Assembly (NCBI GenBank): GCA_903937385.1
Contig: CAIZZF010000015.1
Span: 124,001-188,000, forward strand
Source of the DNA: an uncultured Holophagaceae bacterium
GTDB lineage: Bacteria; Acidobacteriota; Holophagae; Holophagales; Holophagaceae
Direction: 5' to 3'
Length of the DNA stretch: 64,000 nucleotides
Positions 35,032 to 44,986 of the stretch are shown piece after piece. Each line of letters starts with the position of its first letter. Within the stretch, counting starts at the first letter, position 1. Position numbers and translations under genes: made by a program. Under the pieces are notes generated by a model, which saw only the letters and a program-made list of their open reading frames with translations, did not search any database and was not told the DNA's origin.

Positions 35032-35781
35032 ATGAAGATCCTCGTTGCCCTCAAACAGGTCCCCGACACCGAGAGCCGGATCAAGGTTGCGGCGGACGGC
35101 CGCTCGCTCGATCCCGCGGACGTGAAGTGGATCACCAGCCCCTACGATGAGTACGCGCTGGAAGAGGCCATCCGCATCAAGGAAGCCAAGGGCGCCGAAG
35201 TGGTGGCCCTCTCGGTTGGCACCGATGCCGCCAAGGACGTCCTCAAGAACGCCCTCGCGCTGGGTGCGGACACTGCCGTGCTGCTCAAGGGCGATGGCCA
35301 GGGCGATGCCTTCGCCGTGGCCCAGATGATCGCGGCCTACGTCAAGGACAAGGGCTTCGACCTGATCCTCTGCGGCAACAAGGGCCTCGGTGGCGACAAC
35401 GCGGCCATGGGCCCCATGCTCGCGGAGCTGCTCGGCGTAGGCCAGGCCAACGTGGTCGTGAAGCTCGAGCTCGGTGAGGGCACCTTCAGCGCCGAGCGCG
35501 AGACCGACGGTGGCTCCGAGCTCGTGGTTGGCGCCCTGCCCGCGGTGATCACCGCCCAGAAGGGCCTCAACGAGCCCCGCTACGCCAGCCTCAAGGGCAT
35601 CATGGCTGCCAAGAAGAAGACCATCGAAGAGCTGGACGCGGCCCCGGCCGTCGCCGGCGCCCAGGTCAGCGCCCTGGCCCTGCCTCCGGAGCGTCCCGCC
35701 GGCCGCAAGCTGGAAGGCGAACCCGCCGCCCAGGCCCAGGCTCTGCTCCAGGCCCTCAAGGATGAAGCCAAGGTCTTCTAG
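35032..35781 (+). CDS. etfB: Electron transfer flavoprotein beta subunit
   Basis: A 249-residue subunit: MKILVALKQVPDTE at the N-terminus, the AMP/FAD-site region NKGLGGDNAAMGPMLAELLG, and the C-terminal recognition loop AAKKKTIEELDA. GGGAG precedes the ATG at 35032; the longer upstream start has no support. It carries electrons from acyl-CoA and similar dehydrogenases to the quinone pool. Followed by etfA after 33 nt. Confidence 0.95.
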   Translation: MKILVALKQVPDTESRIKVAADGRSLDPADVKWITSPYDEYALEEAIRIKEAKGAEVVALSVGTDAAKDVLKNALALGADTAVLLKGDGQGDAFAVAQMIAAYVKDKGFDLILCGNKGLGGDNAAMGPMLAELLGVGQANVVVKLELGEGTFSAERETDGGSELVVGALPAVITAQKGLNEPRYASLKGIMAAKKKTIEELDAAPAVAGAQVSALALPPERPAGRKLEGEPAAQAQALLQALKDEAKVF

Positions 35782-35814
35782 CCTTCCCGACTTCCGACTC
35801 GAAAGGACGACTCC

Positions 35815-36786
35815 ATGATTCTCGTATTCTGCGAACTGAAGGATGGCCAGCTCCGCAAGCCCAGCGCTGAGGCTCTGAGCGAAGGCCGCCGCCTGGCGGA
35901 CGCCAGCGGCAAGCAGCTGGGCGCCCTCTTCGTCGGCGCCTCCTGTGCCGGCGCCGCCGACGCTGCCAAGTATGGCGCCGACGTGATCCTCACCGCCGAG
36001 GGCGGCACCCTGGCTTCCTACTCCAGTGACGCCTTCGCCCAGGTTGTGGCGGATGCGGTCAAGGCCAAGGGCGCCACCGTGCTGCTCGCTGCTGCCACCG
36101 CCGTGGGCAAGGACGTGGCCCCCCGCGCCGCCGCCCGGCTGGCTGCCGGCTACGCCTCCGATGCCACCGCGCTCTCCATCGTGGACGGCAAGCTCCAGGC
36201 CGTGCGCCCGGTCTACGCCGGCAAGGCCTTCGCCACCACCAGCTTCGCCAGCGCGTTCCAAGTGGCCACCACGCGTCCCAACGTCTTCCCCGCCGCTGAG
36301 AAGGCCGGCGCGGGCGCCGTGGAGGCCCTGGCGGCCCCCACCGGCGACTTCAAGGCCGTGGTCAAGGAGATCCTCGCCAAGGCCGGCGGCAAGGTGGACC
36401 TCAGTGAAGCCAACGTCATCGTGAGCGGCGGCCGCGGCATGAAGGACGGTGCCAACTTCAAGCTCCTCGAAGAGTTCGCCGACGCAATCGGCGGCGTCGT
36501 GGGCGCGTCCCGCGCGGCCGTGGACGCGGGCTGGGGCCTGCCCCACAGCATGCAGGTGGGCCAGACCGGCAAGGTCGTCAGCCCCACCCTCTACATCGCC
36601 TGCGGCATCAGCGGCGCCATCCAGCACATCGCCGGCATGAGCGGCTCGAAGTTCATCGTCGCCATCAACAAGGACCCCGAGGCCCCCATCTTCAAGCTGG
36701 CCAGCTACGGCATTGTTGGGGATCTGTTCGAGGTCGTCCCCGAGCTCACCAAGGCCGCGAAGGCCATGGGCATCGGTTCCAACTAG
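35815..36786 (+). CDS. etfA: Electron transfer flavoprotein alpha subunit
   Basis: A 323-residue subunit. The FAD-binding C-terminal domain is clear: [55 protein letters not shown] and [20 protein letters not shown]. The N-terminal domain (1-185) packs on EtfB. Co-transcribed with etfB and closed by a very strong terminator. Confidence 0.96.
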   Translation: MILVFCELKDGQLRKPSAEALSEGRRLADASGKQLGALFVGASCAGAADAAKYGADVILTAEGGTLASYSSDAFAQVVADAVKAKGATVLLAAATAVGKDVAPRAAARLAAGYASDATALSIVDGKLQAVRPVYAGKAFATTSFASAFQVATTRPNVFPAAEKAGAGAVEALAAPTGDFKAVVKEILAKAGGKVDLSEANVIVSGGRGMKDGANFKLLEEFADAIGGVVGASRAAVDAGWGLPHSMQVGQTGKVVSPTLYIACGISGAIQHIAGMSGSKFIVAINKDPEAPIFKLASYGIVGDLFEVVPELTKAAKAMGIGSN

Positions 36787-36802
36787 GCACCCGTTCCTCG
36801 CG

Positions 36803-36840
36803 CCAAAAAAGGGCCCGGCAGTTGCCGGGCCCTTTTTTGG
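36803..36840. terminator. Bidirectional terminator after etfA
   Basis: A 17-bp perfect stem CCAAAAAAGGGCCCGGC / GCCGGGCCCTTTTTTGG with an AGTT loop. It is symmetric, with A6 and T6 runs, so it also serves the convergent DUF1569 gene. Confidence 0.95.
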
Positions 36841-36842
36841 AG

Positions 36843-37292
36843 TTAGACCCCAAACTGCCTCAAATGATGATCCAGATGCTTGTACATCAGGATGCCCCAC
36901 TCGTGGCCCTGGAGCTGGCCGAAGAAGGGGTGGGTGAACTGGGCGGCCCGCTCGGGGCCGCGCTGGACGAAGCGGTCGATGAGGGTGGCCAGGCGGGTGC
37001 GTTCCGCCTCGAAGTCCCGGGCCCCTTTCACCACGTAGCTCGGGTCCGTTGGTACCTTCCGCAGGAAGGGCTGTTCGCCGAAGACCCGGCCCCGGAGGAA
37101 GGGGGTGAGGAGCTTGCCGAGGAAGACCTGCCGCATGGGCCGGTCCCCGGTGCCCACCTCCAAGCCGATGGCACAGTGCAGCATCATCTGGGCGGGCTCC
37201 ATGGTGCCCCAGCGGCGCGGCGTGCCGGGTTCCAGTTCCGCCAGTCGCACCGACAAGGCCTCCCGGTCAGACGGGATGAAGAGTGAGTTCAT
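36843..37292 (-). CDS. DUF1569-family (DinB-like) protein
   Basis: A 149-residue protein with the pattern of DUF1569 four-helix proteins: WGTMEPAQMMLHCAIGLEVGTG near the N-terminus and HPFFGQLQGHEWGILMYKHLDHHLRQFGV at the C-terminus. The His residues are placed as in DinB/YfiT metal-binding folds. Biological role unknown. AGGAG precedes the ATG. Confidence 0.75.
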   Translation of the reverse strand: MNSLFIPSDREALSVRLAELEPGTPRRWGTMEPAQMMLHCAIGLEVGTGDRPMRQVFLGKLLTPFLRGRVFGEQPFLRKVPTDPSYVVKGARDFEAERTRLATLIDRFVQRGPERAAQFTHPFFGQLQGHEWGILMYKHLDHHLRQFGV

Positions 37293-37325
37293 GGGCTGGC
37301 TCCTGAAACTTGCGCCAGGCCAAGG

Positions 37326-37553
37326 TTACAGCGGCTCGAAGCCTTCGTCGCGGAGGAAGTCCCGGGCATCCTCGGGATCGCCGAAGCGCGCGACGACGGT
37401 ATCCCCTTCGTTGGCGTCTCCATCCAGCGCATCGAGGCTGTTGCGTTCGCGAATGATGCAGGAGCCGCCGATCTCGTCCAGGGCGAACTGCACCAGCTCA
37501 CGCAGACAGCCGTGCTCATCCTGCCAGACCTCGACATGCAGGTCGGTTCCCAT
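37326..37553 (-). CDS. Small acidic protein of unknown function
   Basis: A 75-residue protein with an ideal Shine-Dalgarno site (AGGAGGTGA) 5-6 nt before ATG 37553. It is rich in Asp/Glu and has no signal peptide, membrane helix or recognised domain. It may share a transcript with the flanking minus-strand genes. The strong ribosome site and normal codon use support it as real. Confidence 0.65.
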   Translation of the reverse strand: MGTDLHVEVWQDEHGCLRELVQFALDEIGGSCIIRERNSLDALDGDANEGDTVVARFGDPEDARDFLRDEGFEPL

Positions 37554-37589
37554 GGCCTCACCTCCTGACTTCATCCTGCAGAGGAGAAG

Positions 37590-38315
37590 TTAAGTCTTTT
37601 CGAAGAACAGCACCACCATGCCGAACCCCACCCGGTCACCTGGCTTGAGCTCGCGGGGCTCGCCCGGCAGGATCCGCTCGCCGCGCACAAAGGTGCCGTT
37701 GGCCACGCCAGGTTCCTCCAGCATGAAGTAGCGGCCATGTTCACAGAGGATGCGGGCGTGCCGACGGGAGACGCTCAGGTTGTGGTCCTCCTCCGTCAGG
37801 TCGATGTCGGGATGCACCCCGGTGGTGGGGTCGAAGCGGCCGATGAGGGACCCGTGCGAGAGGATCAGGTGCGGCTTGCCGCTGAGCACCGACACCAGGC
37901 TGGCCACGGGCCCGCCCGCGGGGGCCTTGACGGGGCGGCTGGCGTCCATGGCCTCGATGCGCTCACCGAGCTCCCGGTGGCGCTGGACGAGGCGCTGCAT
38001 CATCTTCACGGAGACTTCCGGGTTCTGGCGGATCATGCGCAGGAACGTGCCCCGGTTGATGGCGATCAGGTCCGAGTCCTCCAGGGCCAGCACCGTGTGC
38101 TGCCGTGGCAGGGCCTCAAGGAGGCTGCCCTCGCCGAAAAAATCCCCCTTGGACAGCTCCTCGGCCCACTCGCCCCGGGGCTCCTCCGAGACGTACAGCC
38201 GGACCCGCCCCGAGAGGATCACATACATCTGCTGGGCCATCTCCCCCTTGCGGAAGATGATCTCCCCCTCGCGGAAGCGCAGCTTGCTTTGTTCGATGAA
38301 GCTGGGTTCGGCCAT
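37590..38315 (-). CDS. Cyclic-nucleotide-binding domain + FHA domain protein
   Basis: A 241-residue cytoplasmic fusion. Residues about 8-120 form a cNMP-binding beta-barrel (GEIIFRKGEMAQQMYVILSGRVRLY, KGDFFGEGSLL, LPRQHTVLALEDSDL). Residues about 150-240 form an FHA domain (LIGRF, NLSVSRRHARIL, NGTFVRGERI), which binds phosphothreonine peptides. No DNA-binding helix-turn-helix follows the cNMP domain, so this is not a Crp-type transcription factor. It could link a cyclic nucleotide to Ser/Thr-kinase signalling. Confidence 0.88.
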   Translation of the reverse strand: MAEPSFIEQSKLRFREGEIIFRKGEMAQQMYVILSGRVRLYVSEEPRGEWAEELSKGDFFGEGSLLEALPRQHTVLALEDSDLIAINRGTFLRMIRQNPEVSVKMMQRLVQRHRELGERIEAMDASRPVKAPAGGPVASLVSVLSGKPHLILSHGSLIGRFDPTTGVHPDIDLTEEDHNLSVSRRHARILCEHGRYFMLEEPGVANGTFVRGERILPGEPRELKPGDRVGFGMVVLFFEKT

Positions 38316-38382
38316 CAGGGTCCCGGAGTTGGTCCTAGGTTACCCCAGGGTCAAGCCTGGAGGAACGTCGCCGTGCGGAACC

Positions 38383-38889
38383 TCATTGGAAAGTGCAGGC
38401 CAGTAGATCCTCAAGAATCCTGGCCTCGGCAGGGGAAAAGCCGTCCAGGTGCGAGCTGTCCAGGTCCAGGACCGCCACCACCCTACCGCCAACCCTGACG
38501 GGAATCACCAGTTCGCTGCGGGTCGCGCCATCACAGGCGATGTGCCCCGGGAAGGCGTGGACATCGGGCACCAGCTGGGTGGTGCCCGTCCGGGCGCAGG
38601 CCCCGCAGACGCCCCTGTCGAAGGGGATGCGCAGGCAGCCCATGCCGCCCTGGTAGGGACCGACCGCCAGCAGCCGCTCTTCCACCCGCCGATAGAACCC
38701 ACACCAGTTGGTCTGCGGCAGGGTCTCCCACAGCAGGCAGGCGAGGGTGGCCTGGAGTGCCACCTCATCAGTCTCTCCTGCCACGGCGGCCCGGATCTGG
38801 GGCAGGGCCAGTTCGAGCCGCGCCACCCGATCGGCCTCCGGGAGCAGGGTGCCCCGGGCCACCTTCGCGAGCAGGATGCCCTCGCTCAT
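38383..38889 (-). CDS. msrC: Free methionine-(R)-sulfoxide reductase (GAF domain)
   Basis: A 168-residue GAF-fold enzyme. The three cysteines of the fRMsr family are present at C85, C95 and C119 (GYQGGMGCLRIPF, GVCG, FPGHIACD), with SELVIPV and VLDLDS following. It reduces free methionine-R-sulfoxide using thioredoxin. GGAGG precedes ATG 38889; the much longer open frame upstream is the shadow of lpxK. Confidence 0.9.
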   Translation of the reverse strand: MSEGILLAKVARGTLLPEADRVARLELALPQIRAAVAGETDEVALQATLACLLWETLPQTNWCGFYRRVEERLLAVGPYQGGMGCLRIPFDRGVCGACARTGTTQLVPDVHAFPGHIACDGATRSELVIPVRVGGRVVAVLDLDSSHLDGFSPAEARILEDLLACTFQ

Positions 38890-38901
38890 CACGACCTCCG
38901 T

Positions 38902-38907
38902 TAATCT
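38902..38907 (+). promoter_or_regulatory. -10 box of a probable leaderless lpxK transcript
   Basis: TAATCT is followed by exactly 6 nt and the lpxK ATG. The intergenic space to the divergent msrC is only 24 bp, which leaves little room for a 5' leader. Confidence 0.5.
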
Positions 38908-38913
38908 CTTGGT

Positions 38914-39942
38914 ATGTCCATTCTGCGCTACCTGGCCGCCCCGCTGGCACCCCTCTACGGGGCGGTGGTGCGCGCGCGGAACCGCAGCTTCGACGCCCAT
39001 CCCGAGCGGGCCGAGCGGGTTTCTGTCCCCGTGATCTCCGTGGGCAACCTCAGCGCGGGTGGCACGGGCAAGACGCCGCTGACGCTGTTCCTCGCAAAGG
39101 AGCTGGAAGCCGCGGGCTGGACCAACGCGGTGCTGTCCCGGGGCTACGGCGGGCGCCGGGCTGTGGATCCTATGAGCGTCGAGCCGGACTCGGATCCCCG
39201 CCAGACCGGGGACGAGCCCCTGCTCCTGGCCCAGGCGCTGGGGACCCACCGCGTGGTCGTGGGCCGGAAGCGCCACGCCGCGGCCCTGCGCGCCCTTTCC
39301 CAGCGGCCGACCCTGAGATGCCTGCTGCTGGATGACGGCTTCCAGCACCGGGCGCTGCACCGCGACCTGGACCTGCTGGTGCTCGATGGTGTCCGCACCT
39401 GGGGGAATGGCCGGATGCTGCCCTTGGGCGACCTGCGCGAGCCGGTGGACAGCGCCCGGCGGGCCCATGCCCTGGTGGTGACCCGGGCGGGTCGGGTGCA
39501 GGACCGGGAGCGCATCGAAGCCTGGTGGTCCCGCCATGGCTCCGGCGGGCCGATCTTCTGGGTGGACTTCGCCTTGGGCGCCCTTCGCCGCTGGGACACC
39601 GGAGAGGCCGCTCCCCTGCCGCTCCCGGACCAGGGTCCCGCCTTTGCCTGGTGCGGGTTGGGCCACCCCGAAGCCTTCTATGCGGACCTGCTGCTGGCGG
39701 GTCAGCCCTGGTGCGGCTCGGAGAGCTACCCCGACCACCGCGGGCCCTCGCCCGCCGAGCTGCAGCGGCTGCAGGTCCGGGCCCGATCCGAAGGGGCGTC
39801 CTGGCTGGTCTGCACCCAGAAGGACGCCGTGAAGCTGACCCCGGCGCACACCCAGATTCTGGAGCTGCCGCTCTATTTTGCGGATCAAAAAGTCATTAAT
39901 GGAGAAGCCCTCCTGGCATGGCTCCAGACCGCACTCACCTGA
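38914..39942 (+). CDS. lpxK: Tetraacyldisaccharide 4'-kinase LpxK
   Basis: A 342-residue inner-membrane-associated kinase that phosphorylates lipid A at the 4' position. It has an N-terminal hydrophobic helix, Walker A NLSAGGTGKTP (46-55), SRGYGG, DEPLLLA, LDDGFQHRALHRDLDLL and PLGDLREP, all family landmarks. It shows that the cell makes lipid A. It is alone here, without lpxB or kdtA neighbours. Confidence 0.94.
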   Translation: MSILRYLAAPLAPLYGAVVRARNRSFDAHPERAERVSVPVISVGNLSAGGTGKTPLTLFLAKELEAAGWTNAVLSRGYGGRRAVDPMSVEPDSDPRQTGDEPLLLAQALGTHRVVVGRKRHAAALRALSQRPTLRCLLLDDGFQHRALHRDLDLLVLDGVRTWGNGRMLPLGDLREPVDSARRAHALVVTRAGRVQDRERIEAWWSRHGSGGPIFWVDFALGALRRWDTGEAAPLPLPDQGPAFAWCGLGHPEAFYADLLLAGQPWCGSESYPDHRGPSPAELQRLQVRARSEGASWLVCTQKDAVKLTPAHTQILELPLYFADQKVINGEALLAWLQTALT

Positions 39943-40002
39943 TACATCCCTACGCAGACTTGGATTAAAAGAGGCAACCTTCCCTGGCTGCCCAATGACC
40001 GC

Positions 40003-40008
40003 TATGCT
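40003..40008 (+). promoter_or_regulatory. Probable -10 of the liv operon
   Basis: TATGCT with a weak TTCCCT 17 nt upstream (39980-39985). The predicted start leaves a leader of about 40 nt before the livK ribosome site AGGAGG. Confidence 0.35.
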
Positions 40009-40055
40009 TCTATCCAGAACTCCCTCTCAAAACCAATGCATCACAGGAGGAAACG

Positions 40056-41324
40056 ATGTTCAGGCAGACCCTTTGCGGACTGCTCCTGGTGGCGGCCTCA
40101 GGCGCCCAGGCAGCTGACACGGTCAAGATCGCCCTCACCGGCCCCTTCAGCGGCGGCTCTGCGCCCATGGGCACCTCCGCGCGGGACGGCTCCAAGCTGG
40201 CCATCGCCGAGATCAATGCCGCCGGTGGCATCCAGGTGGGCGCCAAGAAGATGAAGATCGAGATCATCGAGCGCGATGACGAGGCCAAGAACGAGCGCGG
40301 CGCCCTCATCGCCCAGGAGCTGGCCGCCATGAGCGACCTCTCCGGCGTCATCGGCACCGTGAACACCGGCGTCTGCCTCGCGGGCGACAAGCACCTGCAG
40401 GAGAAGGGCATCACCAAGATCATCTGCCCGGCTGCGGGCTCCGCCTCCATGACGCAGTGGGCCAATAAGCCCGACAAGCCCGGCGTGAGGGACAACTCCA
40501 TCTTCCGCTTCGCCGCCTACGACGGCATCCAGGCGGCCATGGTGGTGGAAGAGGCCATCAACCGCAAGTTCACCAAGGTGGCCGTGGTCTTCGACTCCAC
40601 CAACTACGGCGTCTCCGGCCGCGACGACATGCTGGAGCAAATCAAGAAGCAGGGCAACAAGCTGACCGTGGTGGCCCAGGAGAAGTTCAACATCGGCGAC
40701 AAGGACATGACCGCCCAGCTGCTGCGGGCCAAGTCCGCGGGCGCCGAGGCCATCCTGATCTGGGCCATTGGTCCCGAGCTGGCCGCCGTGTCCAACGGCG
40801 AGGCCAAGATCGGCATGAAGGCTCCCCTCATCGGCGGCTGGACGCTCTCCATGTCTAACTACATCGACAATGCGGGCAAGAACGGCAACGGCACCCTCAT
40901 GCCCCAGACCTTCATCGAGGAGGCCATCACCCCCAAGGCCAAGAGCTTCATCGACGGCTACCACAAGGCCTACAAGGTGGACCGCATCCCCTCCGCCGTG
41001 GCCGCTGCCCAGGGCTATGACGCGCTCTACATCCTGGCCGCCGCCGTGAAGCAGGCTGGCAGCACCGACACCAAGAAGATCAAGGAAGCCCTGGAAGACC
41101 TGAAGGAGCCGGTGAAGGGCGTCATCGCCACCTGGAGCCACCCCTACACCAAGTGGGATCCCGCCGATGTCACCACCCACGAGGCCTTCCGCCGCGAGCA
41201 GGTGGTCATGGGCATGGTAAAGGATGGCCGCGTGGTCTTCGGCAACGATGCCGACCGCGCCCGCCTCATCAAGTCTGCCACCACGGTCACGCCCGCCAAG
41301 ACCAGCAAGACCAAGAAGAAGTAG
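40056..41324 (+). CDS. livK: Branched-chain amino acid ABC transporter, substrate-binding protein
   Basis: A 422-residue periplasmic protein. The signal peptide (MFRQTLCGLLLVAASGAQA, cleaved about residue 19) is followed by a two-lobed periplasmic-binding fold: VKIALTGPFSGGSAPMG, IAEINAAGG, VIGTVNTGVC and AAQGYDALYILAAAV. A Lys-rich tail ends the chain. It heads the livK-livH-livMG-livF operon. The exact ligand (branched-chain amino acid, amide or other) is not fixed by sequence. Confidence 0.92.
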   Translation: MFRQTLCGLLLVAASGAQAADTVKIALTGPFSGGSAPMGTSARDGSKLAIAEINAAGGIQVGAKKMKIEIIERDDEAKNERGALIAQELAAMSDLSGVIGTVNTGVCLAGDKHLQEKGITKIICPAAGSASMTQWANKPDKPGVRDNSIFRFAAYDGIQAAMVVEEAINRKFTKVAVVFDSTNYGVSGRDDMLEQIKKQGNKLTVVAQEKFNIGDKDMTAQLLRAKSAGAEAILIWAIGPELAAVSNGEAKIGMKAPLIGGWTLSMSNYIDNAGKNGNGTLMPQTFIEEAITPKAKSFIDGYHKAYKVDRIPSAVAAAQGYDALYILAAAVKQAGSTDTKKIKEALEDLKEPVKGVIATWSHPYTKWDPADVTTHEAFRREQVVMGMVKDGRVVFGNDADRARLIKSATTVTPAKTSKTKKK

Positions 41325-41339
41325 GCTTCACCGCCAATC

Positions 41340-41361
41340 CCGGGGGGCTTCGGCCCCCCGG
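41340..41361 (+). promoter_or_regulatory. GC-rich hairpin between livK and livH
   Basis: A 9-bp stem CCGGGGGGC / GCCCCCCGG closed by a very stable TTCG tetraloop, with no T-tract. In operons such hairpins after the binding-protein gene protect the upstream mRNA and reduce read-through, raising binding protein over permease. Confidence 0.6.
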
Positions 41362-41393
41362 CCTTCATCGCCCGTCACCCAGGCAGGCTCCAA

Positions 41394-42272
41394 ATGAACG
41401 CACAGATCATTGGTCAGATGGCCGTCAGTGGCGCCCTGATGGGGCTGGTCTACGCCCTCATCGCCTACGGCTTCCAGCTCACCTTCGCCACCAGCAAGAG
41501 CATCAACTTCGGCCAGGGCGAGCTGGTGATGATCTCGGCCTTCTTCAGCCTCACCCTCACCAACCTGGGGTTCCCCTACTGGGCCATGGTTCCGGGCGGG
41601 CTGCTCTTCGGGGCCCTGATGGGCCTGGTGGTGGAGCGGGCCGGCGTGCGGCTGGCCCTGGAGCAGAAGAGCGAAGGCTGGATCCTGCTCAGCATCATCA
41701 TTGGCCTGTTCTTCTTCTCGGCGGCCGAGAACATCTGGGGCCGGGACGACCGCCCCTTCCCCACGCCGATCTCCGCCGATCCCATCCACATCCTGGGCGT
41801 GGACGTCACCCGCCTGGAGCTGTCGGTCGCCGTGGGCGTGTTCGCCATCATGGGCCTGATCGAACTCTTCAAGCGCCGCACCTTGCTGGGCAAGGCCTTC
41901 GAGGCCGTCTCGGCGGACCGCGATGCGGCCGAGCTCATGGGCATCTCCTCCACCCGCACCGTCATGCTCTCCTACGGCCTGTCCGGCTCGGTGGCGGCGC
42001 TGGCGGGCATCCTGGTCTCCCCCATCACCACCGTGGGTCCCACCATGGCCTCGGCGCTCATCCTCAAGGCCTTCTCCGTGGCCGTGGTCGCCGGCCTCGA
42101 CTCGGGCTTCGGTGTGGTGCTGGTGGGCATGTTCCTGGGCGCCCTGGAGAGCCTCGCCAGCTTCTACCTGGGCAGCGGCTGGCGCGAGGCACCGGGCCTC
42201 ATCCTGCTGATCCTGGCCCTCGCCCTGCGCCCCAACGGCGTGTTTGGCAAAGCCACCATCAGGAAGGTGTGA
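41394..42272 (+). CDS. livH: Branched-chain amino acid ABC transporter permease LivH
   Basis: A 292-residue inner-membrane permease with about eight helices. It has the LivH opening ALMGLVYALIAYGFQLTFATSKSINFGQGELVM and the EAA-like loop FEAVSADRDAAELMGI, followed by the final helices. It is the first permease of the operon. Confidence 0.92.
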   Translation: MNAQIIGQMAVSGALMGLVYALIAYGFQLTFATSKSINFGQGELVMISAFFSLTLTNLGFPYWAMVPGGLLFGALMGLVVERAGVRLALEQKSEGWILLSIIIGLFFFSAAENIWGRDDRPFPTPISADPIHILGVDVTRLELSVAVGVFAIMGLIELFKRRTLLGKAFEAVSADRDAAELMGISSTRTVMLSYGLSGSVAALAGILVSPITTVGPTMASALILKAFSVAVVAGLDSGFGVVLVGMFLGALESLASFYLGSGWREAPGLILLILALALRPNGVFGKATIRKV

Positions 42273-42273
42273 C

Positions 42274-44229
42274 ATGAAACGCATCCTCCTCCTCCGAGGC
42301 GCCGAGCTCATCGTCTTTGCCTTCCTCGCCACGATCCCGCTGCTGGTGGTGAACCCCTACGCCCTGGGCCTGCTCACGCTCCTGGCCATCTACGGCATCC
42401 TGCTCATCGGCTTGGACGTCACCGTGGGCTACCTGGGCCAGGTGAACCTCGCCCACGTGGCCTTCCTGGGCCTGGGCGCCTATGCCGCGGGCCTCGTGGT
42501 CACCAAGCTGGGCATGGGCATGGTGCCCGCGCTGCTAGCCGCCGCCCTGGTGGGCCTGGTGCTGGGCGGCCTGCTGGCCCTGCCCGCCCTGCGCCTGGAG
42601 GGCCCCCAGTTCGCCCTGGCCACCCTCAGCTTCGCCGCCCTCAGCACCACCGCCCTGAACGAGCTGGAAGCTCTCACGGGCGGCGCCCAGGGCCTGAGCC
42701 TTTCCCGGCCTCCCATCCTCGGCCACACGCTGACGCCACCCCTCTTCTACTGGCTCTGCATGGTGCTGTTGGCCCTGGTGTGGATGCTCATGCGGAACCT
42801 GCTGGCCTCCCAGTGGGGCCGGGCCTTCGAGGCCCTGCGGGACAGCCCCATCGCCACGGATGCCATGGGCGTGGGCACCTACAAGCACAAGGTGGCGGCC
42901 TTCGCGCTGGGTTCCAGCCTTGGCGGCCTCGCCGGGGGCCTCTACGCCTTCAACTTCCAGTATCTCCAGCCCCAGAGCTTCACCTACGACCTGATGATCA
43001 TCCTGCTCCTGGGCGTGGTCCTGGGCGGCCGCAAGAGCCTCTGGGGGGCCTTCGTGGGGGCCACCGTCATCGTGCTCCTGCCCAACCTGCTGTCCAACCG
43101 GCTCCTCTTCCAGATCTTCTCGGGGCTGGGCTTCGCCGGGGCCCTGGCCGCTGGCGTGCAGGGCCTGATGAAGAAGTCCACCCGGCCCTTCCAGGCCCTG
43201 GCGCCCGTGGTGGCCATGGGCCTCCTGGTGGTCGGCGGCCTTTTCGTCGAGAACACGGAGGACTGGCGCAAGGCCATCTTCGCGCTGATGCTCTTCTCCG
43301 TGGTGGTGGGTCTGCCCGAAGGCATCATGGGCTTCCTGGCCCTCTTCCTGGCCAAGCTCTTCCGGGTGCCCCACGCCCCACTGCCGGAGCCCGCGGATCT
43401 CGACACCATGCTGCCGATCCGCCCTGCGGACGGCTCGGCGCTCCTGGTCCTTGCCGACCTGAAGCGCTACTTCGGCGGCGTGAAGGCCGTGGACGGCCTT
43501 TCCATGACGGTACGCGCCGGTACCATCCACGGCCTCATCGGACCCAACGGCTCGGGCAAGAGCACCGTCGTCAACGTGATCTCCGGCCTCTACACGCCCA
43601 CGGCGGGCACCATGCAGCTGCGGGGCGTGACCCTGCCCATCGGCAGCCTCTACAGCGTGGCCCAGGCTGGCGTCGCCCGCACCTTCCAGAACCTCCAGCT
43701 CTTCGGGGAGCTCACGGCCCTGGAGAACGTGCTGGTGGCCCTCAAGGGTGTCTACCGCAATCCCCTGCCCATGGTGCTGCTGGGCCTGGCCCGCCGAGAA
43801 GAGCGCACTGCCCAGGCCCAGGCGCTGGCCCTGCTGGAGCTCATCGGGCTCCGGGAGCAGGCCCTCGTCAAGGCCAAGGACCTCACCTACGGCGCCCAGC
43901 GCTTCCTGGAGATCGCCCGGGCCCTCGCCCGCAAGCCCGACCTGCTCATCCTGGACGAGCCCGCTGCGGGCCTGGCCCACCCGGACGTGCTCCAGCAGAT
44001 CGAGTTCATCCAGCGCATCCACCAGCGCGGCATCACCATCATCCTGATCGAGCACCACATGGACGTGGTGAGCGAGCTCTGCGACACGGTGACGGTGCTG
44101 GACGGTGGCCGGATCATCGCCGAGGGCACCCCGGACGAGGTCAAGCGCCATCCGAAGGTGGTGGAGGCCTACCTCGGCCAGCCCCCGCAACCCGAGCTTC
44201 CTGGCGGCGCCGAGCCGCTGCCCGCGTGA
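42274..44229 (+). CDS. LivM-LivG fusion: ABC permease fused to ATPase
   Basis: A 651-residue protein combining two normally separate subunits. Residues 1-290 are a LivM-type permease (VGYLGQVNLAHVAFLGLGAYAAG; EAA-like FEALRDSPIATDAMGVG). About 300-365 form two extra helices. About 390-640 are the ATPase: Walker A GPNGSGKS at 423-430, signature LTYGAQRFLEIARAL, Walker B LLILDEPAAGL and the H-loop IEHHMD. The frame is open throughout, so this is a true gene fusion, not a sequencing join. ATG 42274 follows livH by 1 nt. Confidence 0.93.
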   Translation: MKRILLLRGAELIVFAFLATIPLLVVNPYALGLLTLLAIYGILLIGLDVTVGYLGQVNLAHVAFLGLGAYAAGLVVTKLGMGMVPALLAAALVGLVLGGLLALPALRLEGPQFALATLSFAALSTTALNELEALTGGAQGLSLSRPPILGHTLTPPLFYWLCMVLLALVWMLMRNLLASQWGRAFEALRDSPIATDAMGVGTYKHKVAAFALGSSLGGLAGGLYAFNFQYLQPQSFTYDLMIILLLGVVLGGRKSLWGAFVGATVIVLLPNLLSNRLLFQIFSGLGFAGALAAGVQGLMKKSTRPFQALAPVVAMGLLVVGGLFVENTEDWRKAIFALMLFSVVVGLPEGIMGFLALFLAKLFRVPHAPLPEPADLDTMLPIRPADGSALLVLADLKRYFGGVKAVDGLSMTVRAGTIHGLIGPNGSGKSTVVNVISGLYTPTAGTMQLRGVTLPIGSLYSVAQAGVARTFQNLQLFGELTALENVLVALKGVYRNPLPMVLLGLARREERTAQAQALALLELIGLREQALVKAKDLTYGAQRFLEIARALARKPDLLILDEPAAGLAHPDVLQQIEFIQRIHQRGITIILIEHHMDVVSELCDTVTVLDGGRIIAEGTPDEVKRHPKVVEAYLGQPPQPELPGGAEPLPA

Positions 44230-44240
44230 AGGAGCGATCC

Positions 44241-44957
<717 letters not shown>

Positions 44958-44986
44958 CCCGACTGGCCTCGATTCCCCACTTGCGC

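Noticed and set aside
38890-39888. A 501-residue version of the methionine-sulfoxide reductase
   Set aside because: The extra N-terminal part is antisense to lpxK and low-complexity. GGAGG marks the start at 38889.
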